A stretch of DNA of 64,000 nucleotides from Aneurinibacillus sp. Ricciae_BoGa-3 (GCF_028421645.1 NZ_CP116887.1:3040001-3104000), one strand, 5' to 3'; counted from the first letter of the stretch, positions 35,192 through 44,976 are shown. The notes: generated by a model from the sequence alone, not told the origin. Numbers and translations: made by a program.

Positions 35192-35334
35192 CAGTGAACT
35201 ACTCTCCATTAAAATGGAGAGCTTCTGCTGGGCAGACCGTATGGCCTGATTACAGATAACCAGCAGAACTTTTCATGCTTCAACGATGCGTGCCTTACCG
35301 CCAAAAAGCGGCGTGGTCTCTTGTTCTCTATAGA
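35192..35334 (-). mobile_element. Right end and omega-RNA (reRNA) region of an IS200/IS605-type element
   Basis: Directly after the tnpB fragment on the minus strand there is a ~140-base non-coding stretch. It carries paired segments and ends in the hairpin CTCTCCAT/ATGGAGAG (35202-35221) followed by AGTTCAC (35194-35200). This is the layout of the TnpB guide-RNA region and transposon right end. Confidence 0.65.
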
Positions 35335-35790
35335 ACTCCCACGGTGCCGCAGCTCCAAGGTCTTATGTTCGACCACTTGTGCTGGAAGTCTTTTCGCTGG
35401 TTCGCCATTTTGGCATGCAGCCTTGCGATTTTCTTTTTCTGCCGCTCGTACTGGTTTGATCCTTTTCTCATACGGGACAGCCGTTTCTGTTGGGTGCGCA
35501 GATTCCTTTGAGCGGTGATCAAATACCGAGGGTTAGGAATCTCGGTTCCATCTGTAAGCGGACAGACGCATAAAACCGACCGGCTTTTCTGCGAACCGTA
35601 GCGGCTTTGATCACGGCTCCCTTTTTAAAAATGCGACGCAGGTGATGGATAGACCCCTTGCATGCGACTACACCGAGCTTGGGCAACTGAAGCGAAGAAA
35701 AATCACCATGGAAGCGAATATTCCCATTGACCGCATTGGAGGTATAGCTTTGCTCCTTCTTGCGTCTGAAAAAAAGAGGGGTGATTCATC
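35335..35790 (-). pseudogene. tnpB: TnpB (IS200/IS605 OrfB) remnant
   Basis: Two frame-shifted pieces read YTSNAVNGNIRFHGD...QLPKLG plus VIKAATVRRKAGRFYASVRL, then DGTEIPNPRYL plus KRLSRMRKGSNQYERQKKKI and ARLHAKMANQRKDFQHK. These are consecutive parts of TnpB. The segment between them with the first RuvC aspartate is deleted, and both the N-terminus and the C-terminal RuvC and zinc-finger parts are missing. It cannot encode an active nuclease. It sits at the right border of the accessory region, next to rnj. Confidence 0.85.
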
Positions 35791-35828
35791 TCCCCATTGA
35801 AATGCGGATGATTCCCACTCATTTACCT

Positions 35829-35872
35829 AAAAAGAGCCGAAAACCCTTCGAGATCTCAAGGATTTTCGGCTC
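35829..35872 (-). terminator. Terminator after rnj
   Basis: GAGCCGAAAA and its complement with a partly paired 19-base centre; TTTTT follows on the minus strand. Confidence 0.85.
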
Positions 35873-35890
35873 GTGTATTCAGCTTTTGAC

Positions 35891-37555
35891 TTAGACTTCC
35901 ATGATAATGGGAAGAATCATTGGGCGGCGGCGTGTCTGTTCATACAGGAACCGGCCGAGTGCGTCGCGTACATTGGTTTTGAGAGAAGACCATTCATTCA
36001 CATTTTCCTCAACGCATTTATTAAGTGTCTGGGTAACGATGCGGTTGGCTTCTTCCAGAAGCGCCTCGGATTCACGTACATACACAAATCCGCGGGATAT
36101 GATATCCGGTCCGGAAAGAATGGAGCCATTTTGTTTGCTCAATGTAACTACAACTACGAGAATGCCATCCTGGGAAAGCAGCTTGCGGTCACGCAGCACA
36201 ATGTTTCCGACATCGCCAACACCGAGTCCGTCGATGAGGACAATACCGGCGTGGACTTTCGGGCCGTAACGGGCTTTACCACTCATGATTTCAACCGTAT
36301 CTCCGTTGTCAAGTAAGAAGATATTTTCGGGTTGAACCCCGCATTGTTCAGCGAGTATAGCATGCTGGCGAAGCATTCTAAATTCCCCGTGGATAGGAAT
36401 GAAATACTTCGGTTTCATTAAGTTCAGCATCAATTTTAATTCTTCTGCACTTCCGTGTCCTGATACGTGGATGTTGCTGCCATAAAAAACTTCGGCGCCA
36501 ATTCGGTACAGCTGATCTACCGTGCGCGCCACATACTTTTCATTTCCTGGAATAGCGGTCGCAGCGATAAGCACGGTGTCCCCAGGCAATATGTCTACTT
36601 TACGGTGCGCGGAACGAGCCATTCGCGTAAGAGCAGACATCGGTTCTCCCTGGCTTCCCGTTGAAAGAATAACCACGCGTTCGGCTGGAAGTTTATTGAT
36701 TTCTTCCGGTTCAATTAACATGCCCTCCGGAACGTTTAGATAGCCCAGTTCCATGCTCACGTTAACCACATTTACCATTGACCGTCCAACAACGGTTACT
36801 TTGCGGTTATAGAGTGCGGCAGCGTCTATAACCTGCTGAATGCGATGGATGTTGGAGGCGAATGTCGCAACGATAATGCGGCCTTTAGCCTTGTGGAACC
36901 GTTCTTCAATCGCTTCGCCGACCTGGCGTTCAGATCCGGTATAACCCGGGCGCTCTGCATTTGTGCTATCTGAAAGAAGGGCGAGTACCCCATTTTCCCC
37001 GATTTTAGCCATTTTGGCAAAATCAGCTACCTGGTTATTTACCGGCGTCTGGTCAAATTTAAAGTCTCCGGTGTGTACCACAGTCCCTTCTGGAGTCTCG
37101 ATGGATACACCTACCGTATCCGGAATGCTATGGTTGGTTTTAAAGAAGCTCGCTGTAAAGCAGCCTAATTGTACTTCCGACTTGTTATCGATAAGGTTGA
37201 GCTTCGAATCGCCTAGTATACCGGCTTCTTTCAGCTTCCCTTCAATAAGGCCTAGCGTGAGTTTAGTGGCGTAGACAGGGACATTCAGCCTGCGCAGTAC
37301 GTAAGAGAGACCACCGATGTGATCTTCATGTCCGTGTGTAATAAGAATACCACGGACTTTCTCTCTGTTCTCTTCTAAGTACGTAATATCCGGAATAACA
37401 ATATCAATACCGAGCATTTCCTCTTCCGGAAACTTTAACCCTGCATCGACTACCACGATGTCATCCGCATATTGAATTACGTACATGTTTTTGCCAATTT
37501 CGCCCACGCCGCCCAGAGCGAAAATTGACAAAGCTTTCTGGTTGAGTTTAGACAA
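35891..37555 (-). CDS. Ribonuclease J
   Basis: A 554-residue metallo-beta-lactamase/beta-CASP nuclease that degrades mRNA from the 5' end and endonucleolytically. It has the complete zinc motif ILITHGHEDHIGG, VVHTGDFKFD, the beta-CASP segment and GSQGEPMSALTRMA, and HVSGHGSAEELKL. The position next to dapA is that of B. subtilis rnjB (J2), but the catalytic motif is fully J1-like. The start is TTG 37555 after GGAGG. It is monocistronic with its own terminator. Confidence 0.93.
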   Translation of the reverse strand: MSKLNQKALSIFALGGVGEIGKNMYVIQYADDIVVVDAGLKFPEEEMLGIDIVIPDITYLEENREKVRGILITHGHEDHIGGLSYVLRRLNVPVYATKLTLGLIEGKLKEAGILGDSKLNLIDNKSEVQLGCFTASFFKTNHSIPDTVGVSIETPEGTVVHTGDFKFDQTPVNNQVADFAKMAKIGENGVLALLSDSTNAERPGYTGSERQVGEAIEERFHKAKGRIIVATFASNIHRIQQVIDAAALYNRKVTVVGRSMVNVVNVSMELGYLNVPEGMLIEPEEINKLPAERVVILSTGSQGEPMSALTRMARSAHRKVDILPGDTVLIAATAIPGNEKYVARTVDQLYRIGAEVFYGSNIHVSGHGSAEELKLMLNLMKPKYFIPIHGEFRMLRQHAILAEQCGVQPENIFLLDNGDTVEIMSGKARYGPKVHAGIVLIDGLGVGDVGNIVLRDRKLLSQDGILVVVVTLSKQNGSILSGPDIISRGFVYVRESEALLEEANRIVTQTLNKCVEENVNEWSSLKTNVRDALGRFLYEQTRRRPMILPIIMEV

Positions 37556-37771
37556 ATTTATACCTCCTGTTTATTCAGTTGTAGTTACAATACATCAAAC
37601 AAAACTATATTAAACCGCTCCAGTCACTTGTTAGTATTATACATGATAATTTCATGGAAAAACAAGTGCATCCTTCATACTGTTTCCTATTTTTCGGCGC
37701 ATTATGTACCCATCTGTATAAAACACTAGCCATTTATTCGTTAAATAGCTGCCTGTTACAACAAGCAATCC

Positions 37772-37806
37772 AAAAAAAAGAGCAGTGATCATCTCACTAC
37801 TCTTTT
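37772..37806 (-). terminator. Terminator after dapA
   Basis: GAGCAGTGA with TCACTACTC (one mismatch) and eight T on the minus strand. The remaining ~210 bases up to rnj are AT-rich with no other feature seen. Confidence 0.8.
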
Positions 37807-37851
37807 ACCCATTATAACTAGGGATAAGTCTCTTCACTCTGAAATTTTTTA

Positions 37852-38718
37852 TTAAAAAAGCGCCTCTACGTATGCTTGCTCCGCTTCAGTGAGCTTGACT
37901 AACGGAAGGCGAACGCCGCCTGTGTCAATGCCCTTAAGTGCAAGGGCTGCTTTCACCGGTGTCGGATTGGCTGCAATAAACAGCCCCTCGAATACAGGCA
38001 GAAGCTGGCGGTGCAGTGCACTTGCCTTCACCACTTCCCCGCTTACAAACGCTTCAATCATGGCTGTCATTTCACGGCCGATCACATGGCTGGCCACACT
38101 CACCACACCTGCTCCACCGATGGACATACACGGCAACGTCATTTTATCATCACCTGAATAGAGCACAAAGTCATCCGGTGTTCGGTCGATGATAAAAGAC
38201 ATCTGGCTTAAGTCACTGCTCGCTTCCTTGATCGCGACAATGTTCTTCACGTCTTGGGCCAGCCGCACAACCGTGTCGGCTGTCATGTTGATAACCGAGC
38301 GTCCAGGAATATTATACAGCATAACCGGGAGATCCGTGGTCTCCGCAATCGTTTTAAAATGCTGGTAAAGGCCTTCCTGTGAAGGTTTGTTGTAGTAAGG
38401 CACGACCAGCATGATACCGTCCACGCCTGTCTTCACCGCCTTGCTCGTGAGTTCAATGGAGGCCTGCGTATTATTGCTGCCTGTTCCGGCAATGACAGGA
38501 ATCCGCCCCTTTACGATGTTTACAACATGACTAAACAGGTCAAGTTTCTCCTGTGATGTAAGGGTTGGAGATTCCCCAGTCGTGCCCCCGACAACAAGGG
38601 CGGTAGTGCCAGTTGAAATTAAATGCTCCACAAGCGCCTCTGTTTTTGCGCTATCCACTTTTAATTCATCATCCAATGGTGTAACCATCGCTGTTAATAA
38701 TCTTCCGAATCTAGCCAC
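37852..38718 (-). CDS. dapA: 4-hydroxy-tetrahydrodipicolinate synthase
   Basis: It condenses pyruvate with aspartate semialdehyde, the branch point to diaminopimelate, lysine and dipicolinate. The 288 residues form a TIM barrel with GGTTGESPTL (substrate threonines), MLYNIPGR (catalytic Tyr) and IVAIKEASSDL (Schiff-base Lys). GTG 38718 follows GAGGAGG; the frame opens 15 bases upstream inside the dapG end. It is the last gene of the dpa-asd-dapG-dapA cluster. Confidence 0.96.
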   Translation of the reverse strand: MARFGRLLTAMVTPLDDELKVDSAKTEALVEHLISTGTTALVVGGTTGESPTLTSQEKLDLFSHVVNIVKGRIPVIAGTGSNNTQASIELTSKAVKTGVDGIMLVVPYYNKPSQEGLYQHFKTIAETTDLPVMLYNIPGRSVINMTADTVVRLAQDVKNIVAIKEASSDLSQMSFIIDRTPDDFVLYSGDDKMTLPCMSIGGAGVVSVASHVIGREMTAMIEAFVSGEVVKASALHRQLLPVFEGLFIAANPTPVKAALALKGIDTGGVRLPLVKLTEAEQAYVEALF

Positions 38719-38729
38719 GTTTATCCTCC

Positions 38730-39956
38730 TCAATATTGAACCTTATCCAGATCAAACGTTCTATGGAGGGCCCGCACGGCCCGCACCATATCCTCTTCTT
38801 TAACCAGCACCCATATTGTAGTATGCGAGTCGGCTGACTGAAGGATCTGAATGTCATCTTTCGTTAAAGCCTCTACTATGCGCGCCATTACGCCGGGTAC
38901 ACCCTGCATACCCGCCCCAATGGTGGAAACCTTGGCACAGCGCCGAGTAAGAATTGGCTTATAGCCCATGTCCTGCAGAATCGCCACAGCTTTATCCGCC
39001 AGCTCATCATGCACGGTGTAGACCACGCCAAGAAGGTTTACGTTTATAAAATCCACACTGATCCCGTTGGCTGCCATCGCTTTAAACACCTGCATCTGCA
39101 GGTCATACTGCCCCTCTTTTGCCAGTACCTTAATTTGCGTCAGGTTAGACACATGGGCAATCGCAGTAATAAGCCTATCATGCACTTCTCCGGCAACACG
39201 GCCAGCTTCCGTTACGCTTGTTACGAGCGTTCCTTCATCATCTGAGAAGGTGGAGCGCACGCGTATCGGAATGTTGGTTTGCATGGCAATTTCTACAGCG
39301 CGCGGATGAAGCACCTTCGCGCCCTGGTATGCCATGTTACAGATTTCAGAGTACGTAATGGCGGATAGCGGACGCGCCTCTTCCACTATACGCGGATCCG
39401 CGGTCATGATTCCGTTGACATCGGTGAAGATATCCACCATTTCCGCTTTTAAAGCAACGCCCAGGGCTGTGGCAGATGTATCGCTTCCCCCCCGGCCAAG
39501 CGTTGTCGTATCCCATTCTGTCGTCCGTCCCTGGAAACCTGTGACGATAACAATCTTCCCCCGCTCCAGCTCCCGTATAATTCGCTTAGGATTAATGGTA
39601 GCGATCTGGGCATTCATGTGATCATCGTTTGTTAAGATGCCTGCCTGGCCCCCGGTTAGCACAGCCGTTTTCATTCCGCGGGCATTGAGCATGCTGGACA
39701 GGGTTGCGGCAGAAATAATTTCGCCACAGGAGAGCAGCATATCTGTCTCCCTTGCTGCAAGCGCATTGCCATTCTCTTTTATTAAATCAAGCAGCGTATC
39801 GGTGGCATAAGGGTCGCCTTTGCGGCCCATTGCGGATACAACGACACAGACGCTATAACCTTGCTCAATTGCACGTACAATATGATAGATGGCTTGTTCT
39901 CGCTTTTCTATGTTAGTTAAAGACGAACCACCAAATTTTTGCACTAATATTTTCAT
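38730..39956 (-). CDS. dapG: Aspartokinase I
   Basis: It phosphorylates aspartate. The 408 residues have the kinase start ILVQKFGGSSLTN, GRGGSDTSATALGVALKAEM (substrate and ATP site) and two C-terminal ACT domains that mediate feedback. Gene order asd-dapG-dapA identifies the diaminopimelate-sensitive DapG type. Only nine bases separate it from asd, and the ribosome site is therefore within the asd end. Confidence 0.95.
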   Translation of the reverse strand: MKILVQKFGGSSLTNIEKREQAIYHIVRAIEQGYSVCVVVSAMGRKGDPYATDTLLDLIKENGNALAARETDMLLSCGEIISAATLSSMLNARGMKTAVLTGGQAGILTNDDHMNAQIATINPKRIIRELERGKIVIVTGFQGRTTEWDTTTLGRGGSDTSATALGVALKAEMVDIFTDVNGIMTADPRIVEEARPLSAITYSEICNMAYQGAKVLHPRAVEIAMQTNIPIRVRSTFSDDEGTLVTSVTEAGRVAGEVHDRLITAIAHVSNLTQIKVLAKEGQYDLQMQVFKAMAANGISVDFINVNLLGVVYTVHDELADKAVAILQDMGYKPILTRRCAKVSTIGAGMQGVPGVMARIVEALTKDDIQILQSADSHTTIWVLVKEEDMVRAVRALHRTFDLDKVQY

Positions 39957-39965
39957 TTTTGCTTC

Positions 39966-41018
39966 TCATTTCTCCTCAATTAGACCGCTCTTCACTAGCT
40001 CCTCAGCAATTTGTACGGCATTCCATGCAGCACCTTTAAGCAGGTTATCAGAAACAATCCACAAATGCAGGCCTCGCGGGTGATCTAGGTCACGGCGCAG
40101 ACGGCCCACAAATACTTCAATTTTATCCGCCGCATCCAGAGCGAGCGGGTATTCCTGCTCCTGCGGATTGTCGACCACGACAACTCCCGGCGCCTGTTCC
40201 AGCAAAGAACGCACTTCATCTATCTCAAAATCATTTTGGAATTCAACATAAACCGCCTCAGAGTGGCCTTTGACAACCGGTATGCGGACACAGGTTGCGG
40301 AGACAGCGATGTTCTCATCCCCAAAAATCTTCTTTGTTTCCCGGGTCATCTTCATTTCTTCATTCGTGAACCCGTTCTCAAGGAAAACATCGATTTGGGG
40401 AATCGCATTGAAAGCGATCTGGTGGTGTTTAGGAAGCGAGCCAACTGGCATTATTTCTTTTTTTACTTCTTCTCCATTGATTACAGCACGAGTCTGATCT
40501 TCCAGTTCTTGAATCGCTTTGGCGCCCGCACCTGAAACAGCCTGGTAGGTGGAGACAATAATCCGCTCCATACCATATTTTTCACGCAGGGGCTGCAGGG
40601 CTGCAACCATTTGAATCGTAGAACAGTTCGGATTGGCGATAATGCCTTTATGCTGCTTCATGGCTTCCGGGTTTACTTCTGGCACAACCAGCGGAACTTC
40701 CGGATCCATCCGGAAAGCACTTGTATTGTCAATGCATACGGCACCGCGCTTTGCAGCTTCAGGCGCTAGTTTTTTACTAACGCTTCCGCCCGCACTAAAG
40801 AGAGCTATCTGTACCCCTTCAAAAGCGTCGGGCGTCGCTTCTTCCACTGTCAATTCTTCACCGCGGAAGGTAACTTTCTGGCCAGCAGATCGGGCGGATG
40901 CCAGAACTTTCAACGATTTAAGTGGGAATTGCCTATCTTCCAGCATCTTAAGCATTTGTTCCCCTACTGCTCCTGTGGCTCCAACTACTGCTACATGGTA
41001 ACCTGTATTTTTCTCCAT
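39966..41018 (-). CDS. asd: Aspartate-semialdehyde dehydrogenase
   Basis: It reduces aspartyl phosphate to the semialdehyde with NADPH. VAVVGATGAVGEQML is the nucleotide loop and GIIANPNCSTIQM contains the catalytic cysteine. About 350 residues, normal. ATG 41018 is preferred over the GTG nine bases earlier, which overlaps AAGGAG. It lies 78 bases after dpaB in one sporulation- and growth-expressed cluster. Confidence 0.96.
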   Translation of the reverse strand: MEKNTGYHVAVVGATGAVGEQMLKMLEDRQFPLKSLKVLASARSAGQKVTFRGEELTVEEATPDAFEGVQIALFSAGGSVSKKLAPEAAKRGAVCIDNTSAFRMDPEVPLVVPEVNPEAMKQHKGIIANPNCSTIQMVAALQPLREKYGMERIIVSTYQAVSGAGAKAIQELEDQTRAVINGEEVKKEIMPVGSLPKHHQIAFNAIPQIDVFLENGFTNEEMKMTRETKKIFGDENIAVSATCVRIPVVKGHSEAVYVEFQNDFEIDEVRSLLEQAPGVVVVDNPQEQEYPLALDAADKIEVFVGRLRRDLDHPRGLHLWIVSDNLLKGAAWNAVQIAEELVKSGLIEEK

Positions 41019-41096
41019 TTTTCCCACACTCCTTCAACAATGGCGCAGAAATTGACCTGCGTTGAATCTATGTTTTATTTTATTATACAGAACTGT

Positions 41097-41696
41097 CTAC
41101 TGCATGTATCGAAATTTTTCTACCAGCATAGGCTGAAGCTGTTTGCCTTCCAGCGCTGCTTCACATGTGTCCTGAATCAATTCCATGCGGGCAACTAGAG
41201 AGTTCGGTTTTTTCTCAGGTGCATCCTGCCCATATGGGACAAGGAAAATATTCTTGGCTGCTGCCACTTTTGCGATATTGGCCGCGTTAAGCCCCAGCCC
41301 ATCATTCGTGGAGATGGCGAGCACAACGGGGCGAAGATTTCGCATCGTAGCTTTCGCCGCCATCAGAACCGGGCTGTCCGTCATCGCATTCGCAAGCTTG
41401 CTAAGCGACGTTCCAGTGCAAGGCGCAATGACCATAACATCCAGTTTTTTAGAAGGTCCGAGTGGTTCTGCCTCCGGTATTGATGAAATAATAGCGTTGC
41501 CCGTTATGTCTAACAGCTGCTGCTGCCAATCCTCGGACTTTCCGAAGCGTGTATCTGTGGATGCCACCGTATGGCTTATAATCGGAATGACATTTGCTCC
41601 GGCATCAACCAGCCTTTTAATTTCGGGCATAACCTCCGCAAAGGTGCAATGCGACCCCGTCAATCCAATCCCAATAGTTTTGCCTATTAAGTTCAC
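41097..41696 (-). CDS. dpaB: Dipicolinate synthase subunit B
   Basis: A 199-residue flavoprotein-like subunit (IGIGLTGSHCTFAEVMPEIK; VMVIAPCTGTSLSKLANAMT; FLVPYGQDAPEKKPNSLVA) that, with subunit A, oxidises dihydrodipicolinate to the spore-core compound dipicolinic acid. Its ATG overlaps the dpaA stop by four bases, so it depends on dpaA translation and could suffer from the dpaA frameshift. In Bacillus the pair is expressed in the mother cell under sigma-K. Confidence 0.95.
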   Translation of the reverse strand: MNLIGKTIGIGLTGSHCTFAEVMPEIKRLVDAGANVIPIISHTVASTDTRFGKSEDWQQQLLDITGNAIISSIPEAEPLGPSKKLDVMVIAPCTGTSLSKLANAMTDSPVLMAAKATMRNLRPVVLAISTNDGLGLNAANIAKVAAAKNIFLVPYGQDAPEKKPNSLVARMELIQDTCEAALEGKQLQPMLVEKFRYMQ

Positions 41697-42591
41697 TTCG
41701 GTTTCCTCCTGCTTTCCGTTTGTTCGAAAACGAGACGAGACAGTGTGTTGGCCATAATCTGTCCCGCCGTTTTCGGCGCAACGATTCCGGGTAAGCTAGG
41801 AGCAAGTATTGCTTTAATTCCTCTTTTTTCCGCGTAACGGAAATCTGTTCCTCCGGGTTTAGAAGCCAGATCAATAATAAGGGCTTTATGTTTCATATTA
41901 GCTAGTATGTTTGCGGTCAGAACGGGAGCAGGTATTGTATTAAAGATAATATCCGCATCCACAATTATGCGGCCCAACTCCTGAATCGGAAATGGATTAA
42001 CGCCCATCTCATAGATCCTGGCCAGATCCGCGGACGCACGGGCACCAGCACTAACTTTAGCGCCCAATGAGGACAAAGCCCTGACCATTGACATGCCAAC
42101 CCGGCCAAGGCCGAGAACCACGCAATTTGAATTATGAATCGTAATTTCGGTGTTCTGGATCGCCATCATCAGCGCGCCTTCCACCGTTGGAATTGAATTG
42201 TAGATGGCGACATCATCTCGGTTCATCAGCTCTTCGAGTCCTAATTGATGATTAGCCGCCATATTTTTCAGGAAACTGCGTGCAATTCCAGTGTATATAC
42301 AGCAGTGGGGGGTAAAGCCGCCAGATGTTCCGCCGCCAGCTTAATCGGTTTGGAACAAAAAATACTTTCTACATAACCCTGGTCGTCAGAGCCGACAACA
42401 GGCAAAATCAACGCATCTACATCGCGCAGAACTTCAGAAGAGAGCAGACGTTTAATAGCTCCTGTAAAATTACTCTCTAAATTGTCAAACCCAATGAGCG
42501 TTATGCTGGCGTCAAGCTCAATAAATTTTTTTATGACTTCGAGCTGGCGGGCATCCCCACCGATGAAGGCAGCATGAATTCCCGTTAGCAT
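41693..42591 (-). pseudogene. dpaA: Dipicolinate synthase subunit A, frameshifted as sequenced
   Basis: The first 107 codons (42591-42268) match the DpaA N-terminus but end in an early TGA. The continuation, MAANHQLGLEELMNRDDVA and the Rossmann segment VVLGLGRVGMSMVRAL, lies in another frame (to 41693). Deleting two bases in the GTATATACAC run near 42291-42300 restores one frame through TGIARSFLKNMAANHQ. No other lesion is visible, so this is either a very recent mutation or a sequencing error. GAAAGGGG precedes ATG 42591. Confidence 0.88.
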
Positions 42592-42760
42592 TTAATAACC
42601 CCTTTCAAACCATTTTACTGCAAATCTGTGGTCAATTAAAGTGTTAAAAAGGTTGTTGTTTTACTTGTTTCCCGGAATTCGTTGCGTTACTACCTCCATC
42701 GTATTCGCTGCATATACCTATGGTGACAGTTGCCTGATGCGGACTGACTGTTTGATCCGT

Positions 42761-43015
42761 TTATTTCAGGACCTTGGTTTTTTGCGTAGTTTCAATGATA
42801 ATCATCTCACTGCCGATTTTTCGGATGGACTCCCATGGGACAATTACCTCTTCCTTTTTTCTTCCCAGCCCAAGCAGGCTGCCCGTAGGCAGAACAATTG
42901 CTTGAATCTCCCCCGAATCAGAATCTATCACCATATCCGTCTGACCAACATTCCCAATTCGCTCGCCATTGTTTAAGTCGATAATTTCTTTTCCACCAAA
43001 TTCACTAAACCGCAT
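42761..43015 (-). CDS. ymxH: YlmC/YmxH-family PRC-barrel-like sporulation protein
   Basis: An 84-residue PRC-barrel-like protein (EIIDLNNGERIGNV, GEIQAIVLPTG, VIVPWESIRKIGSEMIII). The family is conserved in spore formers and ymxH sits between mlpA and dpaA in Bacillus, as here. ATG 43015 follows GGAGGGGA; the frame opens two codons earlier. The function is unknown. Confidence 0.88.
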   Translation of the reverse strand: MRFSEFGGKEIIDLNNGERIGNVGQTDMVIDSDSGEIQAIVLPTGSLLGLGRKKEEVIVPWESIRKIGSEMIIIETTQKTKVLK

Positions 43016-43065
43016 GAACAATCCCCTCCTTTATTCTATAAACTAGCTTTATTCCCTGTAAAATA

Positions 43066-43093
43066 AAAAAAGACCGCCGCCCGGACGGGCCAC
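43066..43093 (-). terminator. Terminator after the Spo0E-like gene
   Basis: A GC-rich hairpin (GCCC/GGGC core) followed by seven T on the minus strand, three bases after the stop. Confidence 0.7.
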
Positions 43094-43095
43094 GA

Positions 43096-43266
43096 TCATT
43101 TCTTATCGAAATTCATGAATTCAAGAATGATTGAATCAAGCGTTGTGCTTAACGAAAGTATTTCGGGCTCATCTAACGAAAAGGTATTGTTGTTTACGAG
43201 AAGATGAAGCCGTTGCCGCATGTGCTCCATCCTATCCTCAACTTCCGCACGTTCATTGCCTTTCAT
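43096..43266 (-). CDS. Spo0E-like aspartyl-phosphate phosphatase
   Basis: A 56-residue gene (MKGNERAEVEDRMEHMRQRL...) with a GGAGGGGTGG ribosome site. Two helices are predicted, and EILSLSTTLDSIILEF matches the Spo0E signature (S-x-x-LD-x-x-I). Such proteins dephosphorylate Spo0A-phosphate and delay sporulation. It lies between dut and ymxH, which is unusual, and has its own terminator. Confidence 0.8.
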   Translation of the reverse strand: MKGNERAEVEDRMEHMRQRLHLLVNNNTFSLDEPEILSLSTTLDSIILEFMNFDKK

Positions 43267-43277
43267 GTCCACCCCTC

Positions 43278-43727
43278 CTAAAACCCGGTATGGCCGAACC
43301 CCCCGCTGCCGCGTTCCGTGTGATCAAGTGAAGGCACTTGCTTAAGTGAAATTTGTGGCACAGTCTGGAAAACTAACTGTGCAATTCTGTCCCCGCGTCT
43401 TACTTCGAACGATTCAGTGCCATGGTTGATTAAAATGACACCAACTTCCCCCCTATAATCTGCGTCAATGGTACCGGGCGAATTCAGGGTGGTAATCCCT
43501 TTTTTGAAGGCGAGGCCACTTCTAGGCCGAACCTGGGCTTCGAGATTTGGAGGCATTGCCAGAGCGAAACCCGCCGGAATCAGCGCCCTCTCCCCAGGTT
43601 GAAGAATAAGCGGATCCGTGAGGGCGGCGCACAAATCAAAACCGCTTGCAAGTTCTGTCATCTTAACTGGCAATCCTATGTCTTCGTTTCCAGGTAAAAT
43701 CCGGATTAATACGTTAATATCAGACAA
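43278..43727 (-). CDS. dut: dUTP diphosphatase
   Basis: It hydrolyses dUTP to dUMP and keeps uracil out of DNA. The trimeric dUTPase motifs are in order: [43 protein letters not shown] and the C-terminal [10 protein letters not shown]. The 149-residue length is normal. It overlaps the end of mlpA by eight bases. Confidence 0.96.
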   Translation of the reverse strand: MSDINVLIRILPGNEDIGLPVKMTELASGFDLCAALTDPLILQPGERALIPAGFALAMPPNLEAQVRPRSGLAFKKGITTLNSPGTIDADYRGEVGVILINHGTESFEVRRGDRIAQLVFQTVPQISLKQVPSLDHTERGSGGFGHTGF

Positions 43728-44976
43728 GTATATCGCTCCTCATATAGGTCGGAATGCTTTCAAGCGGACTGACTAGAGCCATGGCCATAGGCTTGCGGAA
43801 AATATAATCCGCAACCTGGCGAACCGTATGCAGCGATACTGCCTCAACTTGCTTGATCACTTCATCCAATTCCAGATGCCGTCCAAGCAGAAGCTCATTT
43901 TTACCGAGCCTGTTCATCCGGCTGCTCGTGCTTTCCAGACTCAGCATCAGGCTGCCTTTAAGCTGCTCTTTTCCCTTTTTTAATTCATCTTCCGAAATCC
44001 CTTTGTCACGCAGGGCCGCCACCGTGTTTAGCATCACTTCATACACTTCTTCCAGCTGCTTAGTGGCTGTTCCTGTATACAAGGTAAACGTGCCAGTGTC
44101 TTTATAAGCGGAATGGTAGGAGAACACAGAGTAAGCAAGTCCTCTTTCTTCCCTTACTTCTTGAAATAAACGTGAACTCATGCTTCCGCCCAGGATATTG
44201 TTCATGAGAATTAAAGAATAAATATCGGGGTGACCAACTTCGTATCCTGGAAAGGACAGGCACAAATGGGCCTGCTCAGTTTCCTTCGTTTTGCTAAGCG
44301 TTCCAGGAACAAAAATAGGGCTTTGCTTGTCCTCTGTTGCTGAACCTCCACGCGAATAACTGCCGAAATAACGTTTAATCTGATCAAGCAGCCCATTGGG
44401 GATGTTCCCGGCTACTGTTACAACCGTATTCTCGGGAGTATACCTGGAATCTATGTAACGTTCAAGATCAGATCTCTTCAGGTTGTTTAAAACTTCTTCT
44501 GTACCCAAAATGCTGTATCCAAGCGGATGGTTAGGATATGAAGCTGATGAAATCAAGTCATGAACCAGATCATCCGGCGTGTCATCGTACATCTTAATCT
44601 CTTCAATGACCACATTTTTTTCTTTGGCCATTTCCTGCTCATCGAAAGTGGAATGAAAATACATATCCGCAAGTATGTCGAGAGCAACCGGGGTATGTTC
44701 ATCCAGCACACGCGCATAGTAGCACGTATATTCTTTAGATGTAAACGCGTTTACATGGCCGCCAATTTGGTCAAAAGCTTCCGCTATTTCCTTGGCAGAA
44801 CGTGTCTCGGTACCCTTAAAAAGCATATGTTCAATAAAATGGGATATGCCGTTTATTGCGGGGCTTTCAAACGTCGATCCGGTTCCAACCCAGATGCCCA
44901 GAGCGACAGAACGAACAGTTGGGATTTTTTCAATGATAACACGCACCCCATTAGCAAGGGTGTATTTTTCAATCAC
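43720..44976 (-). CDS. mlpA: M16-family zinc protease MlpA/YmxG
   Basis: The start is GTG 44976 after GGAGGAGG; the open frame reaches 45111 without a ribosome site. The 418 residues have the inverted zinc motif [10 protein letters not shown] (HxxEH) and the third ligand Glu in the downstream helix. The C-terminal M16 half contains [20 protein letters not shown]. In Bacillus mlpA lies between ylxY and ymxH, as here. Confidence 0.93.
   Translation of the reverse strand: MIEKYTLANGVRVIIEKIPTVRSVALGIWVGTGSTFESPAINGISHFIEHMLFKGTETRSAKEIAEAFDQIGGHVNAFTSKEYTCYYARVLDEHTPVALDILADMYFHSTFDEQEMAKEKNVVIEEIKMYDDTPDDLVHDLISSASYPNHPLGYSILGTEEVLNNLKRSDLERYIDSRYTPENTVVTVAGNIPNGLLDQIKRYFGSYSRGGSATEDKQSPIFVPGTLSKTKETEQAHLCLSFPGYEVGHPDIYSLILMNNILGGSMSSRLFQEVREERGLAYSVFSYHSAYKDTGTFTLYTGTATKQLEEVYEVMLNTVAALRDKGISEDELKKGKEQLKGSLMLSLESTSSRMNRLGKNELLLGRHLELDEVIKQVEAVSLHTVRQVADYIFRKPMAMALVSPLESIPTYMRSDILV

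Noticed and set aside
41019-41096. Lysine riboswitch before asd-dapG-dapA
   Set aside because: The gap to dpaB is only 78 bases and contains no L-box-like structure.
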